From positions 50,053-114,052 of the forward strand of contig JACIZI010000009.1 of assembly GCA_014359475.1 (NCBI GenBank): 64,000 bases of DNA, read 5' to 3'. Below the pieces are notes generated by a model. The model had not been told where the DNA came from. It ran no database searches and saw nothing but the letters and a program-made list of their open reading frames with translations. The stretch is from Marinobacter sp. Its GTDB lineage: Bacteria; Pseudomonadota; Gammaproteobacteria; Pseudomonadales; Oleiphilaceae. Made by a program: the position numbers and the translations under genes. Below, one piece after another: positions 53,758-64,000 of this stretch. How positions within the stretch are numbered: the first letter of the stretch is position 1; every line of letters begins with the position of its first letter.

Positions 53758-53794
53758 AACCCGCACCCTGGTCACTGTCAGGCTGCGGGTTTTT
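53758..53794 (+). terminator. secA terminator
   Basis: AACCCGCA/TGCGGGTT with an inner CCTG/CAGG pair around an 8-nt loop (one C-C mismatch), followed by a T-rich stretch. It lies 26 nt after the secA stop. Confidence 0.88.
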
Positions 53795-53847
53795 CATTTG
53801 AAGCCGAGGCGCCATGCGCCGCAGAAACAGCATCAAGGAGATTATCT

Positions 53848-55065
53848 ATGGCGGTTGGACCTGGCAAGTTGCCGGAATTCTACCCGGTGCGGGGTTGCCG
53901 GCTGGGAATAGCCAGTGCGGGTATCAAGAAGCCCGGACGAAAGGATCTGGTGGTATTGGAACTGTCTGAAGGAAGCCAGGTGGCAGGGATCTTTACGAGA
54001 AACCGTTTTTGCGCCGCACCGGTCATCCTGACCCGCCAGCACATGGCACAGGCAGCTAGCCGCTACCTTCTGATCAATACCGGTAACGCCAATGCCGGCA
54101 CGGGTGAAAAAGGCCTTAACGATGCCCGTGCCTGCTGCGAAGCCCTGGCCCGTGAAGCCGGCGTTGATGCTGCCCGGGTGCTGCCATTCTCCACCGGTGT
54201 GATTGGTGAGCCGCTGCCAGTCGACAAGATTGTGAAGGGGATTCCGGAGGCACTTCGCAACCTGTCGGAAAACCATTGGGCAGAAGCCGCCTCTGGGATC
54301 ATGACCACCGATACCCGCCCCAAGGGAGCCACCCGCCGGTTGGAGCTGAATGGTAAGACGGTGACCATTTCCGGCATCAGCAAGGGTGCCGGCATGATTC
54401 GCCCCAACATGGCGACCATGCTGGGTTTTATCGCCACCGACGCAGATGTGGAGCCGGAGTTGCTGGACTCACTTGCCAGTGAACTGGGAGAAAAATCCTT
54501 CAACCGCATCACCATCGATGGCGACACGTCCACCAATGATGCGTGTATGCTGATTGCGACCGGAACCAGCGAAGCGGAGACAATCACTCGCAACAGTTCC
54601 AGCCTGGCAGCTTTCCGCGCGGCACTCGAAGAGGTGTTTCTGGAGCTGGCCCACGCCATCGTCCGGGACGGTGAGGGTGCCACCAAATTCGTCACTATTG
54701 ATGTCAGCCAGGCGGCCAGCCAACAGGAGGCGCTGGATGTGGCTTATACCGTTGCCCACTCGCCGCTGGTCAAGACCGCCCTGTTTGCCTCGGACCCCAA
54801 CTGGGGGCGTATTCTGGCGGCGGTAGGGCGGTCTGGCATTGACGACCTGGATGTGAACCGGCTGGCGATCTGGCTGGGGGATGTCTGCCTGGTGCGGGAC
54901 GGCGGTCGCGCCGGGGATTACAGTGAAGAGCGTGGCCAGGCGGTGATGGATCAGGAGGAAATCACCATCCGTATCGAATTGGGTCGGGGACCGGTGAATG
55001 AAACCGTATGGACCTGCGATTTCTCCCATGATTATGTCACCATCAATGCGGAATACCGGACCTGA
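53848..55065 (+). CDS. argJ: Bifunctional glutamate N-acetyltransferase / N-acetylglutamate synthase ArgJ
   Basis: Ornithine acetyltransferase of the cyclic arginine pathway. It transfers acetyl from N-acetylornithine to glutamate and may also use acetyl-CoA. The 405-residue precursor cleaves itself before a threonine nucleophile; the site MATML is present (Thr190) within [14 protein letters not shown]. The C-terminal part has [17 protein letters not shown]. It lies after secA, as in Pseudomonas, and is followed 3 nt later by the Nudix gene. Confidence 0.95.
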   Translation: MAVGPGKLPEFYPVRGCRLGIASAGIKKPGRKDLVVLELSEGSQVAGIFTRNRFCAAPVILTRQHMAQAASRYLLINTGNANAGTGEKGLNDARACCEALAREAGVDAARVLPFSTGVIGEPLPVDKIVKGIPEALRNLSENHWAEAASGIMTTDTRPKGATRRLELNGKTVTISGISKGAGMIRPNMATMLGFIATDADVEPELLDSLASELGEKSFNRITIDGDTSTNDACMLIATGTSEAETITRNSSSLAAFRAALEEVFLELAHAIVRDGEGATKFVTIDVSQAASQQEALDVAYTVAHSPLVKTALFASDPNWGRILAAVGRSGIDDLDVNRLAIWLGDVCLVRDGGRAGDYSEERGQAVMDQEEITIRIELGRGPVNETVWTCDFSHDYVTINAEYRT

Positions 55066-55067
55066 CC

Positions 55068-56027
55068 GTGAAGGAGATTCATGTTGCGGTCTGCGTGGTG
55101 TGGCGGGGCGACCGGGTGCTGATCGCCCGCAGGCCCGATCATGCACACCAGGGCGGTTTGCTGGAATTTCCCGGGGGCAAGGTGGAGGCCGGAGAGTCAG
55201 TGCAGCAGGCCCTTTCCCGGGAGCTGGCGGAGGAAACAGGCTTGCAGGTGGGGGAGGATCAGTGGCAACCGGTGATCGGCATTCGCCATGATTATGGCGA
55301 CAAACGGGTGTTTCTGGATGTCTGGGAGACGCGGGAGGCAAAAGGTGAACCGGAGAGCCGGGAAGGGCAGCCGTTGCAGTGGATGGGGCCGGGCAGTATG
55401 GAAGATCCGCATTTCCCCGCCGCCAACCGTCCGATCATCCGGGCGGTGAGGCTGCCTCGCGCGCTCTGTATTACCGCCCCGGATGTGACGGTGCCGCAAC
55501 TGGCCACCGCCATCGCCACAGAGCGGCCTGGAATGGTGGTGTTGCGTGCCCCGGGACTGGATGGTGCGGATTATCTGACCATGGCGAAAGAGGTGGTCGC
55601 GCTATGTGAAGCCCATGGCACGGCTCTGTTGCTGCATGGTAATGCGGGCCTGGCCGCAAGCCTCCCCGGTGTGGCCGGGGTGCATCTGCCCTGGTTGCAA
55701 GCAAAGGAATTATCAGAGCGACCGTTACCCGGGGATCTCTGGTTGGGTGTTTCCTGTCATGATCGGGCGCAGATTGAGCAGGCGGAGGCCATCGGGGCGG
55801 ATTACGTTACCCTGGGGCCGGTTACTGAAACACCGACCCATCCGGGAGCCGGATTGCTGGGCTGGGAAGCCTTTGCGGCACTGGCCAGCCGGGCCAGACT
55901 GCCGGTATTCGCCCTGGGCGGGATGAACCGCTCCCGACTTTCCAGGGCCATGGCGGCCGGCGCTCAGGGCATCGCCGGGATCCGTTTCTGGATGAATGAC
56001 AACCAACGACCGCAGGAGGTCCAGTGA
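55068..56027 (+). CDS. Nudix hydrolase fused to a ThiE-like domain
   Basis: A 319-residue two-domain protein. Residues 1-130 are a MutT-like Nudix hydrolase with an intact box ([16 protein letters not shown] followed by LAEETGL), likely sanitising oxidised nucleotides. Residues about 135-310 have the thiamine phosphate synthase fold ([27 protein letters not shown]). However, the usual NDR and HLGQ elements read LHGNA and HLPW, so thiamine synthesis is doubtful. The same fusion is known in pseudomonads next to argJ. The GTG start lies 3 nt after argJ; the 3' end overlaps moaC by 4 nt. Confidence 0.85.
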   Translation: MKEIHVAVCVVWRGDRVLIARRPDHAHQGGLLEFPGGKVEAGESVQQALSRELAEETGLQVGEDQWQPVIGIRHDYGDKRVFLDVWETREAKGEPESREGQPLQWMGPGSMEDPHFPAANRPIIRAVRLPRALCITAPDVTVPQLATAIATERPGMVVLRAPGLDGADYLTMAKEVVALCEAHGTALLLHGNAGLAASLPGVAGVHLPWLQAKELSERPLPGDLWLGVSCHDRAQIEQAEAIGADYVTLGPVTETPTHPGAGLLGWEAFAALASRARLPVFALGGMNRSRLSRAMAAGAQGIAGIRFWMNDNQRPQEVQ

Positions 56028-56503
56028 GCAAACTGACGCATCTGAACGAGCAGGGCGAGGCCCGTATGGTGGACGTGACCTCCAAGCCCGTGACCGAGCG
56101 GGAAGCCGTCGCAGCGGCGACGGTGCGGATGGCACCGGAAACCCTGGCGATGATCGTGGACGGGGAGCATCCCAAGGGGGATGTACTGGCGGTCGCGCGG
56201 ATTGCAGGCATTATGGCGGCCAAGAAAACCCACGAGCTGATTCCCCTCTGCCACGCTCTCAACCTGACCTCGGTGAAGCTGGAGCTGACCCCGGGAGAGG
56301 ATGGTTGCTCAGTGGAAATACAGGCACGTTGCAAACTGGCGGCCAGAACCGGTGTGGAGATGGAGGCGCTGACCGCCGTCAGCATCGCCGCTCTGACCCT
56401 GTACGACATGTGCAAGGCCGTGGACCGGGGCATGGTGGTAGAACAGGTCCGGTTGCTGGAAAAACAGGGCGGTCGCAGTGGCCACTGGCGGGCAGAACAG
56501 TAA
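56024..56503 (+). CDS. moaC: Cyclic pyranopterin monophosphate synthase MoaC
   Basis: Converts the MoaA product to cyclic pyranopterin monophosphate in molybdenum cofactor synthesis. The 159-residue length is that of E. coli MoaC (161). Signatures are [52 protein letters not shown] and CKAVDRGM. The GTG start overlaps the preceding stop. No other mo genes are nearby, so moaA must lie elsewhere. Confidence 0.96.
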   Translation: MSKLTHLNEQGEARMVDVTSKPVTEREAVAAATVRMAPETLAMIVDGEHPKGDVLAVARIAGIMAAKKTHELIPLCHALNLTSVKLELTPGEDGCSVEIQARCKLAARTGVEMEALTAVSIAALTLYDMCKAVDRGMVVEQVRLLEKQGGRSGHWRAEQ

Positions 56504-56600
56504 CGGCGCGCCGTTTTCCCACCGGCGCGGTAGATTAGCCTTGCGTCCGACAGGCTGCTAGAATGCGCGGCCTACCGGGATCTAACCACGAGGAACCACT

Positions 56601-57212
56601 GTGGCTGTTCGATACATCCAGACCTGCCGCCTGCCCACCCCTTTCGGTGTTTTTGACATGCACGGCTTCGAGGAGCCGGATACCGGCAAGGAGCATGTGG
56701 CGCTGACCCTGGGTGATCTGGACAGTGACGAGCCCATGCTGGCCCGTACCCATTCCGAGTGTCTGACCGGCGATGCCCTGTACAGCATGCGCTGTGATTG
56801 CGGTTATCAGCTCGAAGAGGCGCTGCGCAGTATTGCGCGGGAAGGTCGCGGCATTCTGATGTACCTGCGCCAGGAAGGCCGGGGCATCGGCTTGCTGAAC
56901 AAGATTCGCGCCTATCACTTGCAGGACCAGGGTGCCGATACCGTGGAAGCCAATGAGCGGCTGGGTTTTGAGGCGGATATGCGCGATTACACCATGTGCC
57001 GGGATATGCTGGAGCACCTGGGTATCAGCAGTCTGCGGCTGATGACCAACAATCCCCGCAAGGTGGATGCCCTGTCACAAATGGGTATTACCATTGCCGA
57101 GCGGGTGCCCCTTCATGTGGGGCGTAATCCCCACAACGAACACTACCTCAATACCAAGCAGAGTAAACTGGGTCACTGGCTGGAAACCCATCAGGATGAC
57201 GATCCCCAGTAA
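56601..57212 (+). CDS. ribA: GTP cyclohydrolase II
   Basis: Zinc enzyme that opens GTP in the first step of riboflavin synthesis. The 203-residue protein is monofunctional, with no RibB domain. The zinc ligands lie in the C-x10-C-x-C pattern ([14 protein letters not shown]). The catalytic region [15 protein letters not shown] and the C-terminal [14 protein letters not shown] are conserved. The start is the GTG at 56601 (AGGAA upstream). A hairpin CCGG-TAAA-CCGG lies in the 21-nt gap to convergent dxs. Confidence 0.96.
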   Translation: MAVRYIQTCRLPTPFGVFDMHGFEEPDTGKEHVALTLGDLDSDEPMLARTHSECLTGDALYSMRCDCGYQLEEALRSIAREGRGILMYLRQEGRGIGLLNKIRAYHLQDQGADTVEANERLGFEADMRDYTMCRDMLEHLGISSLRLMTNNPRKVDALSQMGITIAERVPLHVGRNPHNEHYLNTKQSKLGHWLETHQDDDPQ

Positions 57213-57233
57213 TTGTCCGGTAAACCGGGTGTT

Positions 57234-59171
57234 TTAGAGGCTGCCCGGTATCACCCGAAGCCGGGTATCCATGCGGGCACAACGCTGCTCGATGGCCTTG
57301 AGAATGCCTGCCTTGTCCAGCCCGCACTCTGACAGTTGCTCGCCATGCTGGGCATGCTCCACAAACCGGTCCGGAATGCCAATCTGTAACAGTGGCTGGA
57401 GAATATCCGAGGCGTTGAGGAACTCGGTCACAGCGCTGCCCGCTCCCCCGGCAATGGCATTTTCTTCCACGGTCACCAGCAGGTCATGCTGGCTTGCCAG
57501 CTGGCGGATCAGTTCCTCGTCCAGAGGCTTGACGAAACGCATATCTGCCACGGTCGCGTTCAGGTGTTCCGCTGCTTCCAGTGCCGGTGTCAGCAGGGTG
57601 CCGAAATTGAGAATAGCGATGCTCTTGCCTTCCCGCAGCAGCCGTCCCTTGCCCACCGGAACTGTGTCCAGTGACTGGCTGATCGGCGTGCCCGGGCCGG
57701 TGCCGCGGGGATAGCGCACACTGGCCGGGCCGGAATGGCTGAGACCGGTCTGCAGGAGTTTGCGGGTTTCGTCCTCGTCCGAGGGGGTCATGACCAGCAT
57801 GTTCGGGATGCAGCGCAGGTAGCTGATGTCGAAGGCACCGCCGTGGGTGGGGCCGTCTGCGCCCACCAGGCCGGCCCGGTCGATGGCAAACAGCACATCC
57901 AGGTTCTGGATGGCCACATCGTGGATCAGCTGGTCATAGGCCCGCTGCAGGAATGTGGAGTAGATGGCCACCACCGGTTTTGCGCCGTCACAGGCCATGC
58001 CCGCGGCGAGGGTGACCGCATGCTGCTCGGCAATGGCGACATCAAAATACCGATCCGGAAAACGTTTCGAGAAGGCCACCAGGTCGGACCCCTCGCACAT
58101 GGCCGGGGTAATCCCTACCACCCGGTCGTCTGCCTCGGCGGCATCCACCAGCCACTGACCGAACACATTAGCGTATTTCGGCGCGGCCGGCTTTGGTTTG
58201 ACGGGTTCCGGTTTGTCCGCCGGTACCGGCTCGATCTTGTTGATCGCATGGTAGCCTACCGGGTCGGCCTCCGCCGGAGCAAAACCCTTGCCCTTGGTAG
58301 TCACCACGTGGAGGAACTGGGGGCCGTCCAGTTCCCGGATCTTTTCCAGGGTCTCCAGCAGCAGGGGCAGGTCGTGGCCGTCGATGGGGCCGATGTAGTT
58401 GAAGCCAAGCTCCTCGAACAGGGTGCCGGGTGAAATCATGCCCTTGAAGTGTTCTTCGGTCTTCCTGGCCAGAGCCATCAGGTGCGGTGCACCCTGCAAC
58501 ACCTTCTTGCTGCCATCACGCACCTGATTGTAGGTGCGGCTGGCCAGCAACTTGGCAAAGTAGTTGGACAGCCCGCCCACATTGTGAGAAATGGACATGT
58601 CGTTGTCATTGAGAATCACCAGCATGTCTGCGTGCAGGTGGCCGGCATGGTTGAGGGCCTCAAAGGCCATGCCGGCTGTCATGGCACCGTCGCCGATCAC
58701 GGCGATGCTCTTGCGACGGTTATTCTGCAGCTTGTTGGCTACGGCCATGCCGAGAGCAGCGCTGATGGAGGTGCTGGAATGGCCCACACCGAAGGTGTCG
58801 TATTCGCTTTCCGCCCGCTTGGGGAAGCCAGCCAGTCCGTCCTTGCGACGGATACTATGCATTCTGTTACGGCGGCCGGTCAGAATTTTGTGGGGATAGG
58901 CCTGGTGGCCCACATCCCATACCAGCCGGTCTTCCGGAGTATTGAAGATATAATGCAGGGCGATCGTGAGCTCAAGCACACCCAGGCCGGCACCGAAGTG
59001 ACCGCCGGTCTGACCCACGGTCCAGAGCAGATAAGCCCGTAACTCATTGGCCAGCCGCGTCAGTTGTCCGGAGGACAGGCTGCGCAGCCGGGCGGGGTTA
59101 TCAATCTGGTCCAGCAGCGGTGTATCTGGCCGCCGGGCCGGGATTTCCTGAAAGGTTACTGGTTCCTGCAT
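57234..59171 (-). CDS. dxs: 1-deoxy-D-xylulose-5-phosphate synthase
   Basis: Thiamine diphosphate enzyme that condenses pyruvate and glyceraldehyde 3-phosphate, entering the MEP isoprenoid pathway. The 645-residue protein has transketolase-like motifs: [15 protein letters not shown], cofactor motif [18 protein letters not shown] followed by NDNDMSIS, and a C-terminal domain with [15 protein letters not shown]. It is last in xseB-ispA-dxs but has its own -10-like box, so it may also be transcribed alone. Confidence 0.97.
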   Translation of the reverse strand: MQEPVTFQEIPARRPDTPLLDQIDNPARLRSLSSGQLTRLANELRAYLLWTVGQTGGHFGAGLGVLELTIALHYIFNTPEDRLVWDVGHQAYPHKILTGRRNRMHSIRRKDGLAGFPKRAESEYDTFGVGHSSTSISAALGMAVANKLQNNRRKSIAVIGDGAMTAGMAFEALNHAGHLHADMLVILNDNDMSISHNVGGLSNYFAKLLASRTYNQVRDGSKKVLQGAPHLMALARKTEEHFKGMISPGTLFEELGFNYIGPIDGHDLPLLLETLEKIRELDGPQFLHVVTTKGKGFAPAEADPVGYHAINKIEPVPADKPEPVKPKPAAPKYANVFGQWLVDAAEADDRVVGITPAMCEGSDLVAFSKRFPDRYFDVAIAEQHAVTLAAGMACDGAKPVVAIYSTFLQRAYDQLIHDVAIQNLDVLFAIDRAGLVGADGPTHGGAFDISYLRCIPNMLVMTPSDEDETRKLLQTGLSHSGPASVRYPRGTGPGTPISQSLDTVPVGKGRLLREGKSIAILNFGTLLTPALEAAEHLNATVADMRFVKPLDEELIRQLASQHDLLVTVEENAIAGGAGSAVTEFLNASDILQPLLQIGIPDRFVEHAQHGEQLSECGLDKAGILKAIEQRCARMDTRLRVIPGSL

Positions 59172-59219
59172 CTGCTATGGTCTTTCCCGGGTGTTCAGGC
59201 GGTTTGATTGCAAACACAT

Positions 59220-59225
59220 ATTATA
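59220..59225 (-). promoter_or_regulatory. Putative dxs -10 box
   Basis: On the minus strand TATAAT (59225 to 59220), with GTGAAA 17 nt upstream as a moderate -35. The predicted start lies about 40 nt before the dxs ATG, in the 146-nt ispA-dxs gap. Confidence 0.5.
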
Positions 59226-59317
59226 GGGATGAACGCGGCCTGTTTCACACCCAATCAGGTTGCGAATGATTTTTTTTACTCTGCCAGGGTCAGTGTGCAT
59301 CGTTAACGGGTGGGGGT

Positions 59318-60217
59318 TCAATGGTCCCGGGCGACCACGAACGATGCCATGGCGCGCAGCTTGTCGGCCCGGTGATCAAAGCCCTTCAGGCTGTCCAGAG
59401 CGGTGTTCAGCAGCCCGTCGAGATAGGCTCTTGCTCCATCCACACCCATCAGCGCAGGGTAGGTGGGCTTGTTGCGGGCCAGGTCCGAGCCGCGGGGTTT
59501 GCCGATCACGCTGGTATCCCCTTCGATATCCAGCAGATCGTCCTGTACCTGGAAGGCCAGTCCCAGCGCTTTTGCGTAACGGGTCAGGTCCTGCATCCGC
59601 CGGTCGTCCAGGCCTGGGTTGGTCATCGCGCCCATGCGTACGCTGGCCTCAATCAGGGCACCGGTTTTGTGCCGGTGCATGGTTTCCAGCAGGTTCAGGT
59701 CCGGCGGTTGATCGACGGACTCCAGGTCGATAGCCTGGCCTCCTGCCATGCCCTGATAGCCGCTGGCAGCGGCCAGTTCCGTCACCATGGACAGGCGCGT
59801 TTCCGGATCCAGTGCCAGCGCCCGGGACAACCAGCCGAAAGCCAGTGACTGCAGTGCATCGCCGGCCAGTATGGCCGTGGCCTCGCCAAAGGCGATGTGG
59901 GTAGTGGGGCGCCCGCGGCGCAGGCCGTCGTCATCCATGGCCGGCAGGTCATCATGGATCAGGGAATAGGCGTGAATCAGCTCCACGGCACAGGCGGGCA
60001 CCAGCGCGCTCAGCGGATCGCCGCCGGCCGCCTCTGCAGCACCCAGGCACAGCGCCGGGCGAATTCGCTTGCCGCCCCCCAGTACACTGTAGCGCATGGC
60101 TTCCAGCAAACGGCTGGAGGCGGGACGGGCATCGGCCAGTTTCTGTTCCAGCAGCGCATCCGTTTGCCGGCGGCAATCTTCCAGAAAGCGGACTGCCTGG
60201 TCGGTCTGAGGGTTCAT
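59318..60217 (-). CDS. ispA: Farnesyl diphosphate synthase IspA
   Basis: Prenyltransferase that condenses DMAPP and IPP to geranyl and farnesyl diphosphate. The 299-residue product carries the first Asp-rich motif DDLPAMDDD (89-97) and the second DDLLD within [13 protein letters not shown], plus [10 protein letters not shown] near residue 47. It feeds carrier lipid and quinone synthesis. The start overlaps the xseB stop (ATGA). Confidence 0.96.
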   Translation of the reverse strand: MNPQTDQAVRFLEDCRRQTDALLEQKLADARPASSRLLEAMRYSVLGGGKRIRPALCLGAAEAAGGDPLSALVPACAVELIHAYSLIHDDLPAMDDDGLRRGRPTTHIAFGEATAILAGDALQSLAFGWLSRALALDPETRLSMVTELAAASGYQGMAGGQAIDLESVDQPPDLNLLETMHRHKTGALIEASVRMGAMTNPGLDDRRMQDLTRYAKALGLAFQVQDDLLDIEGDTSVIGKPRGSDLARNKPTYPALMGVDGARAYLDGLLNTALDSLKGFDHRADKLRAMASFVVARDH

Positions 60218-60471
60218 CCGGTGGTATCGTCCGGCTGGAACGGTTGTGTCTCCAGGCTGCCATCTTCCCTGGGTACCAGCTGTTCAACCCGCTGCTCCGC
60301 CGAGCGGAGGGCGTGCTGGCACGCCCGGGTCAGTTTGACCCCCCGCTCGAAGGCGCCAAGGGACTGTTCCAGGGACAGCTCTCCCTGCTCGAGATCCCGG
60401 ACCAGCTTTTCCAGTTCGTCGAGGGATTTCTCGAAATCCGCAATGGAAGATTCGCTTTTCTGCTCGGCCAT
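60214..60471 (-). CDS. xseB: Exodeoxyribonuclease VII small subunit
   Basis: An 85-residue helical small subunit of exonuclease VII, which with XseA degrades single-stranded DNA. Conserved core: [20 protein letters not shown], then [15 protein letters not shown]. It lies upstream of ispA with a 4-nt overlap, the common proteobacterial order xseB-ispA-dxs. xseA is not in the window. Confidence 0.95.
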   Translation of the reverse strand: MAEQKSESSIADFEKSLDELEKLVRDLEQGELSLEQSLGAFERGVKLTRACQHALRSAEQRVEQLVPREDGSLETQPFQPDDTTG

Positions 60472-60530
60472 GTTGGCGCGTCTCCGGTGTGGTTCTCGGA
60501 TTTTCCGGGCAGTATATCAAAGCTTCCGGT

Positions 60531-61319
60531 TCACTGCTGCAGCGAAGGTGGTGGTTGCCTTTGCCAGGTGAACTGTTGCTGGTTGCCGGCGCGGCCCTCT
60601 GGTCCCCATATCTGTTCGGTTACTGTCACCTGGTTATCCCGGTCCAGGGTGACAATGGTGGAAGCCCGGGTGCCATAGTGCTCGCCCCGCACAAACGGGG
60701 ACGACAGGAAGCGTTCCATGTCCAGTCCCACGCCGGTATCCGGCAGGTCCCGGTCCGGGGCCGGGGTGTCGTCCCGCAGAGTGTTGATCAGTGTCCGGTG
60801 CAGTTGGTCGGTGGGGCCCTGGTGGCCGCTCAGTTGTGCGCCAACGGCATTTCGCAGCCGGAGCAGCTTCGGCCAGGGCGTTTCCAGCAGATGATTGCTG
60901 AGCCCGAATATCCCCCGGTGCAGTTGCCTGCCAGGATGCGCATCCCGGTTGCTGAAATACCACCCGTCCTCTGCGGACACCACTACCAGGTTGAAACCCG
61001 ACCACTGGGCCGGGTTATCCTTCAGGGTGACTTTCAGGCTCGATAGCTTCTGCTCCAGTGCCATCAATGGCAGCTCGCCACGGCTTCGATGCCCTGCCGC
61101 TGCAGTGCCTTCCCGCACGTTTGTCACGGCAGCTACCCGGGCATCCGGGGTCACCGCCAGCCAGGTGCCGCCGGACTGTTCGTCCCGGCCAGCCAGAATC
61201 TCCCGCCCATGCCACCAGTGCATATCCCGGGTCGGGCGGCGGAAAAATTCATCCCGGTTGGCCGCCACCAGCAGCGGGTAGCGCGGATCATTGGCGATCG
61301 ATACCACGATAAGGCACAT
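60531..61319 (-). CDS. NRDE family protein (TANGO2-like)
   Basis: Member of the NRDE/TANGO2 family, an Ntn-hydrolase-like fold of unsettled role; animal TANGO2 has been linked to heme and lipid homeostasis. From the ATG at 61319 the 262-residue protein begins MCLIVVS, with Cys2 as the conserved, possibly nucleophilic residue. AANRDEFFRRPT gives the family its name. GGTWLAVTPDARVAAVTNVREG is also typical. It is divergent from the TauE/SafE gene. An in-frame start 17 codons upstream would bury Cys2 and was rejected. Confidence 0.88.
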   Translation of the reverse strand: MCLIVVSIANDPRYPLLVAANRDEFFRRPTRDMHWWHGREILAGRDEQSGGTWLAVTPDARVAAVTNVREGTAAAGHRSRGELPLMALEQKLSSLKVTLKDNPAQWSGFNLVVVSAEDGWYFSNRDAHPGRQLHRGIFGLSNHLLETPWPKLLRLRNAVGAQLSGHQGPTDQLHRTLINTLRDDTPAPDRDLPDTGVGLDMERFLSSPFVRGEHYGTRASTIVTLDRDNQVTVTEQIWGPEGRAGNQQQFTWQRQPPPSLQQ

Positions 61320-61390
61320 AGGGCAGGACTCTCGTTTATCGGTGATCGGGCGTGTATCATACAGCCTCAATTTCGTGCTGTGGACTGCTT

Positions 61391-62185
61391 ATGACGTTGC
61401 TGACGGTCTTTGCGATCTATCTTGCCCTGGGCGTACTGGCAGGTACCCTGGCAGGGCTTTTCGGTATTGGTGGCGGACTGGTGATTGTGCCAGTACTGAT
61501 CTTCAGTTTCGGTTTACAAGGTGTCAGCAGCGAGATTGCGGCGCACCTGGCAGTGGGCACCTCGCTGGCCACCATTGTGTTCACCTCGCTAAGCTCAATA
61601 CGCACCCACCACATACACAGTGCGGTCCGCTGGGATCTGTTCCGTCCCATGACCCTGGGCATTGTGCTGGGTGCCGTCCTGGGTGCCTGGACCGCCTCAT
61701 TGATGTCCGGGCAGGCGCTGGAACTGGTGATCGGCATTTTTGTCATCCTGGTAGCGCTGAAAATGCTCACCGGCTTCAATCCCTCGCCGGGGCGTGACGT
61801 GCCGGGCAGGCCCGGACTGGCTGCGGCGGGCACCGGTATCGGCTGGGCTTCGGCCATTTTTGGCATCGGGGGCGGTACCCTGACGGTTCCTTTCCTGTCC
61901 TGGAGCAATGTCCGCATGCAGCAGGCAGTCGGTACCTCCGCCGCCTGTGGACTGCCAATCGCCATTGCCGGTGCCCTGGCCAACATGGGGACCGGCTGGC
62001 AACATCCTGAGCTGCCGGAATACAGTATCGGCTTTGTTTACCTGCCCGCCGTACTGGGGGTGGTCGCAACCAGCGTGGTGTTCGCCAGGGTGGGGGCTAA
62101 TCTGGCCCACCGGCTGGACGCAAAACTACTGAAGCGAATATTTGCCCTGCTATTGATGGTCGTGGGCATCCGATTCCTGATCTGA
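61391..62185 (+). CDS. TauE/SafE family permease
   Basis: Integral membrane protein of the sulfite exporter TauE/SafE family (DUF81), thought to move small organic sulfonates or other anions. The substrate cannot be read from sequence. The 264-residue product has about eight helices in two repeated halves, each opening with a glycine-rich motif: [15 protein letters not shown] near residue 22 and [15 protein letters not shown] near 157. The ATG at 61391 was chosen over an in-frame ATG at 61352. It lies 16 nt upstream of lgt, so co-transcription with lgt-thyA is likely. Confidence 0.9.
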   Translation: MTLLTVFAIYLALGVLAGTLAGLFGIGGGLVIVPVLIFSFGLQGVSSEIAAHLAVGTSLATIVFTSLSSIRTHHIHSAVRWDLFRPMTLGIVLGAVLGAWTASLMSGQALELVIGIFVILVALKMLTGFNPSPGRDVPGRPGLAAAGTGIGWASAIFGIGGGTLTVPFLSWSNVRMQQAVGTSAACGLPIAIAGALANMGTGWQHPELPEYSIGFVYLPAVLGVVATSVVFARVGANLAHRLDAKLLKRIFALLLMVVGIRFLI

Positions 62186-62201
62186 CCTGAGAGAGCCTGC
62201 A

Positions 62202-62990
62202 ATGCTACAACACCCACAGTTTGACCCGGTGGCCGTCTCCCTGGGCCCGCTGCAGATCCACTGGTACGGGCTCACCTACCTGGTGGGCTTTCTGGCCGGC
62301 TGGTGGCTGGGCCGGCTACGTGCCCGCCAACCCGGCAGCCCCCTTAACGAGGAACAGGTGGGTGATCTGCTGTTCTACATCGCGCTGGGGGTCATTCTGG
62401 GCGGCCGTTTCGGTTATGTATTGTTCTACAACTTCGATGTGTTTCTTGCGGATCCGCTCTGGCTGTTCCGGGTCTGGGAGGGAGGCATGTCCTTCCACGG
62501 CGGCCTGCTGGGGGTAATGCTGGCCATGTGGTGGTTCGGCAGGAAGGCAGGGTGCGGATTTTTTGCCATGGCCGACTTTGTCGCCCCGCTGGTGCCCATC
62601 GGCCTGGGTGCGGGCCGGTTGGGTAACTTCATCAATGGCGAGCTCTGGGGCAAGCCCACCGAAGTCGCCTGGGGGATGGTATTCCCCCAGGCCCCGGACA
62701 GCCTGGCCCGCCACCCCTCCCAGCTTTATCAGTTTGCCCTGGAAGGGGTGGCGCTGTTCCTTATTCTGTGGTTCTTCTCGGCAAAGCCACGGCCACGTAT
62801 GGCGGTCTCGGGCCTGTTCCTGGTCTGCTATGGTGTTTTTCGTTTCCTCGTGGAATTCGTGCGCCAGCCGGACCCGCAGCTGGGTTACCTGGCCTTTGAC
62901 TGGCTGACCATGGGGCAGGTCTTGTCCTTCCCGATGATTCTGGCCGGCGCGGCACTGATGTTTGTGGCCTATCGGAGAAACCCGCAATGA
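62202..62990 (+). CDS. lgt: Prolipoprotein diacylglyceryl transferase Lgt
   Basis: Inner-membrane enzyme that transfers diacylglycerol from phosphatidylglycerol to the lipobox cysteine of prolipoproteins such as BamD and LpoA in this window. The 262-residue protein has about seven helices. Signatures are [20 protein letters not shown] and [17 protein letters not shown]. The C-terminal [20 protein letters not shown] is conserved. It overlaps thyA by 4 nt (ATGA), the classic lgt-thyA order. Confidence 0.97.
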   Translation: MLQHPQFDPVAVSLGPLQIHWYGLTYLVGFLAGWWLGRLRARQPGSPLNEEQVGDLLFYIALGVILGGRFGYVLFYNFDVFLADPLWLFRVWEGGMSFHGGLLGVMLAMWWFGRKAGCGFFAMADFVAPLVPIGLGAGRLGNFINGELWGKPTEVAWGMVFPQAPDSLARHPSQLYQFALEGVALFLILWFFSAKPRPRMAVSGLFLVCYGVFRFLVEFVRQPDPQLGYLAFDWLTMGQVLSFPMILAGAALMFVAYRRNPQ

Positions 62991-63826
62991 AAGCCTATCT
63001 CGACCTGATGCGTGATGTCGTCGACAACGGCATCGACAAAGGCGACCGCACCGGCGTCGGTACCCGCTCGGTGTTCGGCCGCCAACTGCGCTTCGACCTG
63101 AACGAAGGCTTCCCTCTGGTCACCACCAAAAAGATCCACCTTCGCAGCATCATCTACGAACTGCTCTGGTTCCTCCAGGGCTCCACCGACAACAACTGGC
63201 TGAAAGAACGCAAGGTCAGCATCTGGAACGAATGGGCGCTGGAAAATGGCGACCTGGGCCCCATCTACGGCAAACAGTGGCGCAGCTGGCAGTGCCCGGA
63301 CGGCCGGGTGATCGACCAGATCAGCGAAGTCATCGAGCAGATCCGCACCAGACCCGACTCCCGCCGGCTCATCGTCTCCGCCTGGAACCCGGCAGAACTT
63401 CCGGACGAATCCATCGGTCCCCGGGACAACGTTCGCGAAGGCCGCATGGCCCTGGCGCCGTGCCATTGCCTGTTCCAGTTCTACGTGGCCGACGGCAAAC
63501 TCTCCTGCCAGCTCTACCAGCGCAGCGCCGACCTGTTCCTGGGCGTACCCTTCAACATCGCCTCCTACGCCCTGCTGACCCACATGATCGCCCGGCAATG
63601 CGACCTGGGTGTAGGTGAATTCGTCCACACCTTCGGCGACTGCCACCTGTACCAGAACCACCTGACCGACGACATCGTCTTCGAACAACTCCAGCGTGAG
63701 CCCCGGCAGCGCCCGACCCTGAACATCAGGCGCAAGCCGGACTCAATCTTCGGGTATGAGCTGGAAGATTTTGCGTTCGAGGGCTATGACCCGCACCCGG
63801 TTATCAAGGCTCCGATAGCGATCTGA
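62987..63826 (+). CDS. thyA: Thymidylate synthase ThyA
   Basis: Methylates dUMP to dTMP with methylene-tetrahydrofolate. The catalytic cysteine is Cys159 in [22 protein letters not shown], the nucleotide-binding [13 protein letters not shown] and the C-terminal [12 protein letters not shown] are conserved. At 279 residues it is 15 longer than the E. coli enzyme (264), largely because of an insertion at about 139-153 ([15 protein letters not shown]) just before the active-site loop. It is followed by the second hairpin element. Confidence 0.97.
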   Translation: MKAYLDLMRDVVDNGIDKGDRTGVGTRSVFGRQLRFDLNEGFPLVTTKKIHLRSIIYELLWFLQGSTDNNWLKERKVSIWNEWALENGDLGPIYGKQWRSWQCPDGRVIDQISEVIEQIRTRPDSRRLIVSAWNPAELPDESIGPRDNVREGRMALAPCHCLFQFYVADGKLSCQLYQRSADLFLGVPFNIASYALLTHMIARQCDLGVGEFVHTFGDCHLYQNHLTDDIVFEQLQREPRQRPTLNIRRKPDSIFGYELEDFAFEGYDPHPVIKAPIAI

Positions 63827-63900
63827 TACGGGTCGGGAACAGGATTGCGTTAGCGGTTTAATCTGCGGGGCAGCCATCACTGACGTTTGATCGTGAGGGA

Positions 63901-64000
63901 GCCGGAGGGTGCTTTCCAAAACCGTGGAGCGCCAGGGATGGCGCGACCCGAGCCCCCCATGGACGGGTTTACGGGCGTGTTTTGGAAAGCACCCTCCGGC
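63901..64000. repeat. Hairpin element, copy B (reaches window end)
   Basis: Arms 63901-63922 and 63979-64000 are perfectly complementary over 22 bp and may extend beyond the window. The core 63923-63978 is 56 nt, like copy A, and differs from it at three positions, all transitions. Relative to copy A, the arms lack a 3-nt block and carry one G-to-A change; both differences are mirrored on the opposite arm. It lies 74 nt after thyA, with nothing recognisable between. Confidence 0.85.

Overview
The window looks like a chromosomal core region of a marine gammaproteobacterium of the Marinobacter type. Support comes from the 16S sequence (read by eye only), the Pseudomonas/Marinobacter-like gene orders (lpxC-dciA-M23 peptidase-secA-argJ; petABC-sspA-sspB; holD-rimI-prfC), and high, even GC content with dense operons. 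I see no prophage, plasmid, insertion sequence, CRISPR array or obvious foreign island. Almost every base is explained by housekeeping genes.

Layout. 1-5.7 kb: bamD (minus), then rluD, pgeF and clpB (plus), the last behind a heat-shock-type promoter. 5.7-10.9 kb: a small DUF4124 secreted protein (minus), the branched-chain amino acid genes ilvB-ilvH-ilvC with a 460-nt leader, and pssA. 10.9-17.1 kb: a complete rRNA operon (two tandem promoters, 16S, tRNA-Ile(GAT), tRNA-Ala(TGC), 23S, 5S, terminator). 17.1-17.5 kb: a non-coding patch of repeated, hairpin-rich modules. 17.5-21.3 kb: a probable cryptic psi subunit of DNA polymerase III (holD), rimI, prfC, tatD. 21.5-26.5 kb: rplM-rpsI, the cytochrome bc1 genes petABC, and sspA-sspB. 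26.5-29.3 kb (minus): lpoA-yraN-diaA. 29.5-31 kb: rsmI and the RNase P RNA gene. 31-48 kb: the full division and cell wall (dcw) cluster mraZ-rsmH-ftsL-ftsI-murE-murF-mraY-murD-ftsW-murG-murC-ddlB-ftsQ-ftsA-ftsZ, headed by a promoter with four MraZ-type direct repeats, followed by lpxC. 49-56.5 kb: dciA (minus), M23 peptidase, secA, argJ, a Nudix/ThiE-like fusion, moaC. 56.6-60.5 kb: ribA, then xseB-ispA-dxs (minus). 60.5-63.8 kb: an NRDE-family gene (minus), a TauE/SafE permease, lgt, thyA.

Functional links. The dcw cluster makes lipid II and the divisome; lpoA, the M23 peptidase, lpxC, bamD and lgt add further envelope functions. Three replication accessories occur (psi/HolD, DiaA, DciA). 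petABC is an aerobic respiratory module. dxs and ispA supply isoprenoids, including the carrier lipid used by MraY and MurG.

The least explained material is non-coding. (1) A hairpin element present twice (2763-2876 and 63901-64000) has an almost identical 56-nt core, but arms that differ between copies while staying perfectly self-complementary within each copy. (2) Three modules just downstream of the 5S gene keep their loop sequences and change their stems; one carries a 17-nt exact reverse complement of the 3' end of 5S rRNA. (3) Related repeats lie in the rRNA spacers. I did not find a new protein-coding defence or biosynthetic system.
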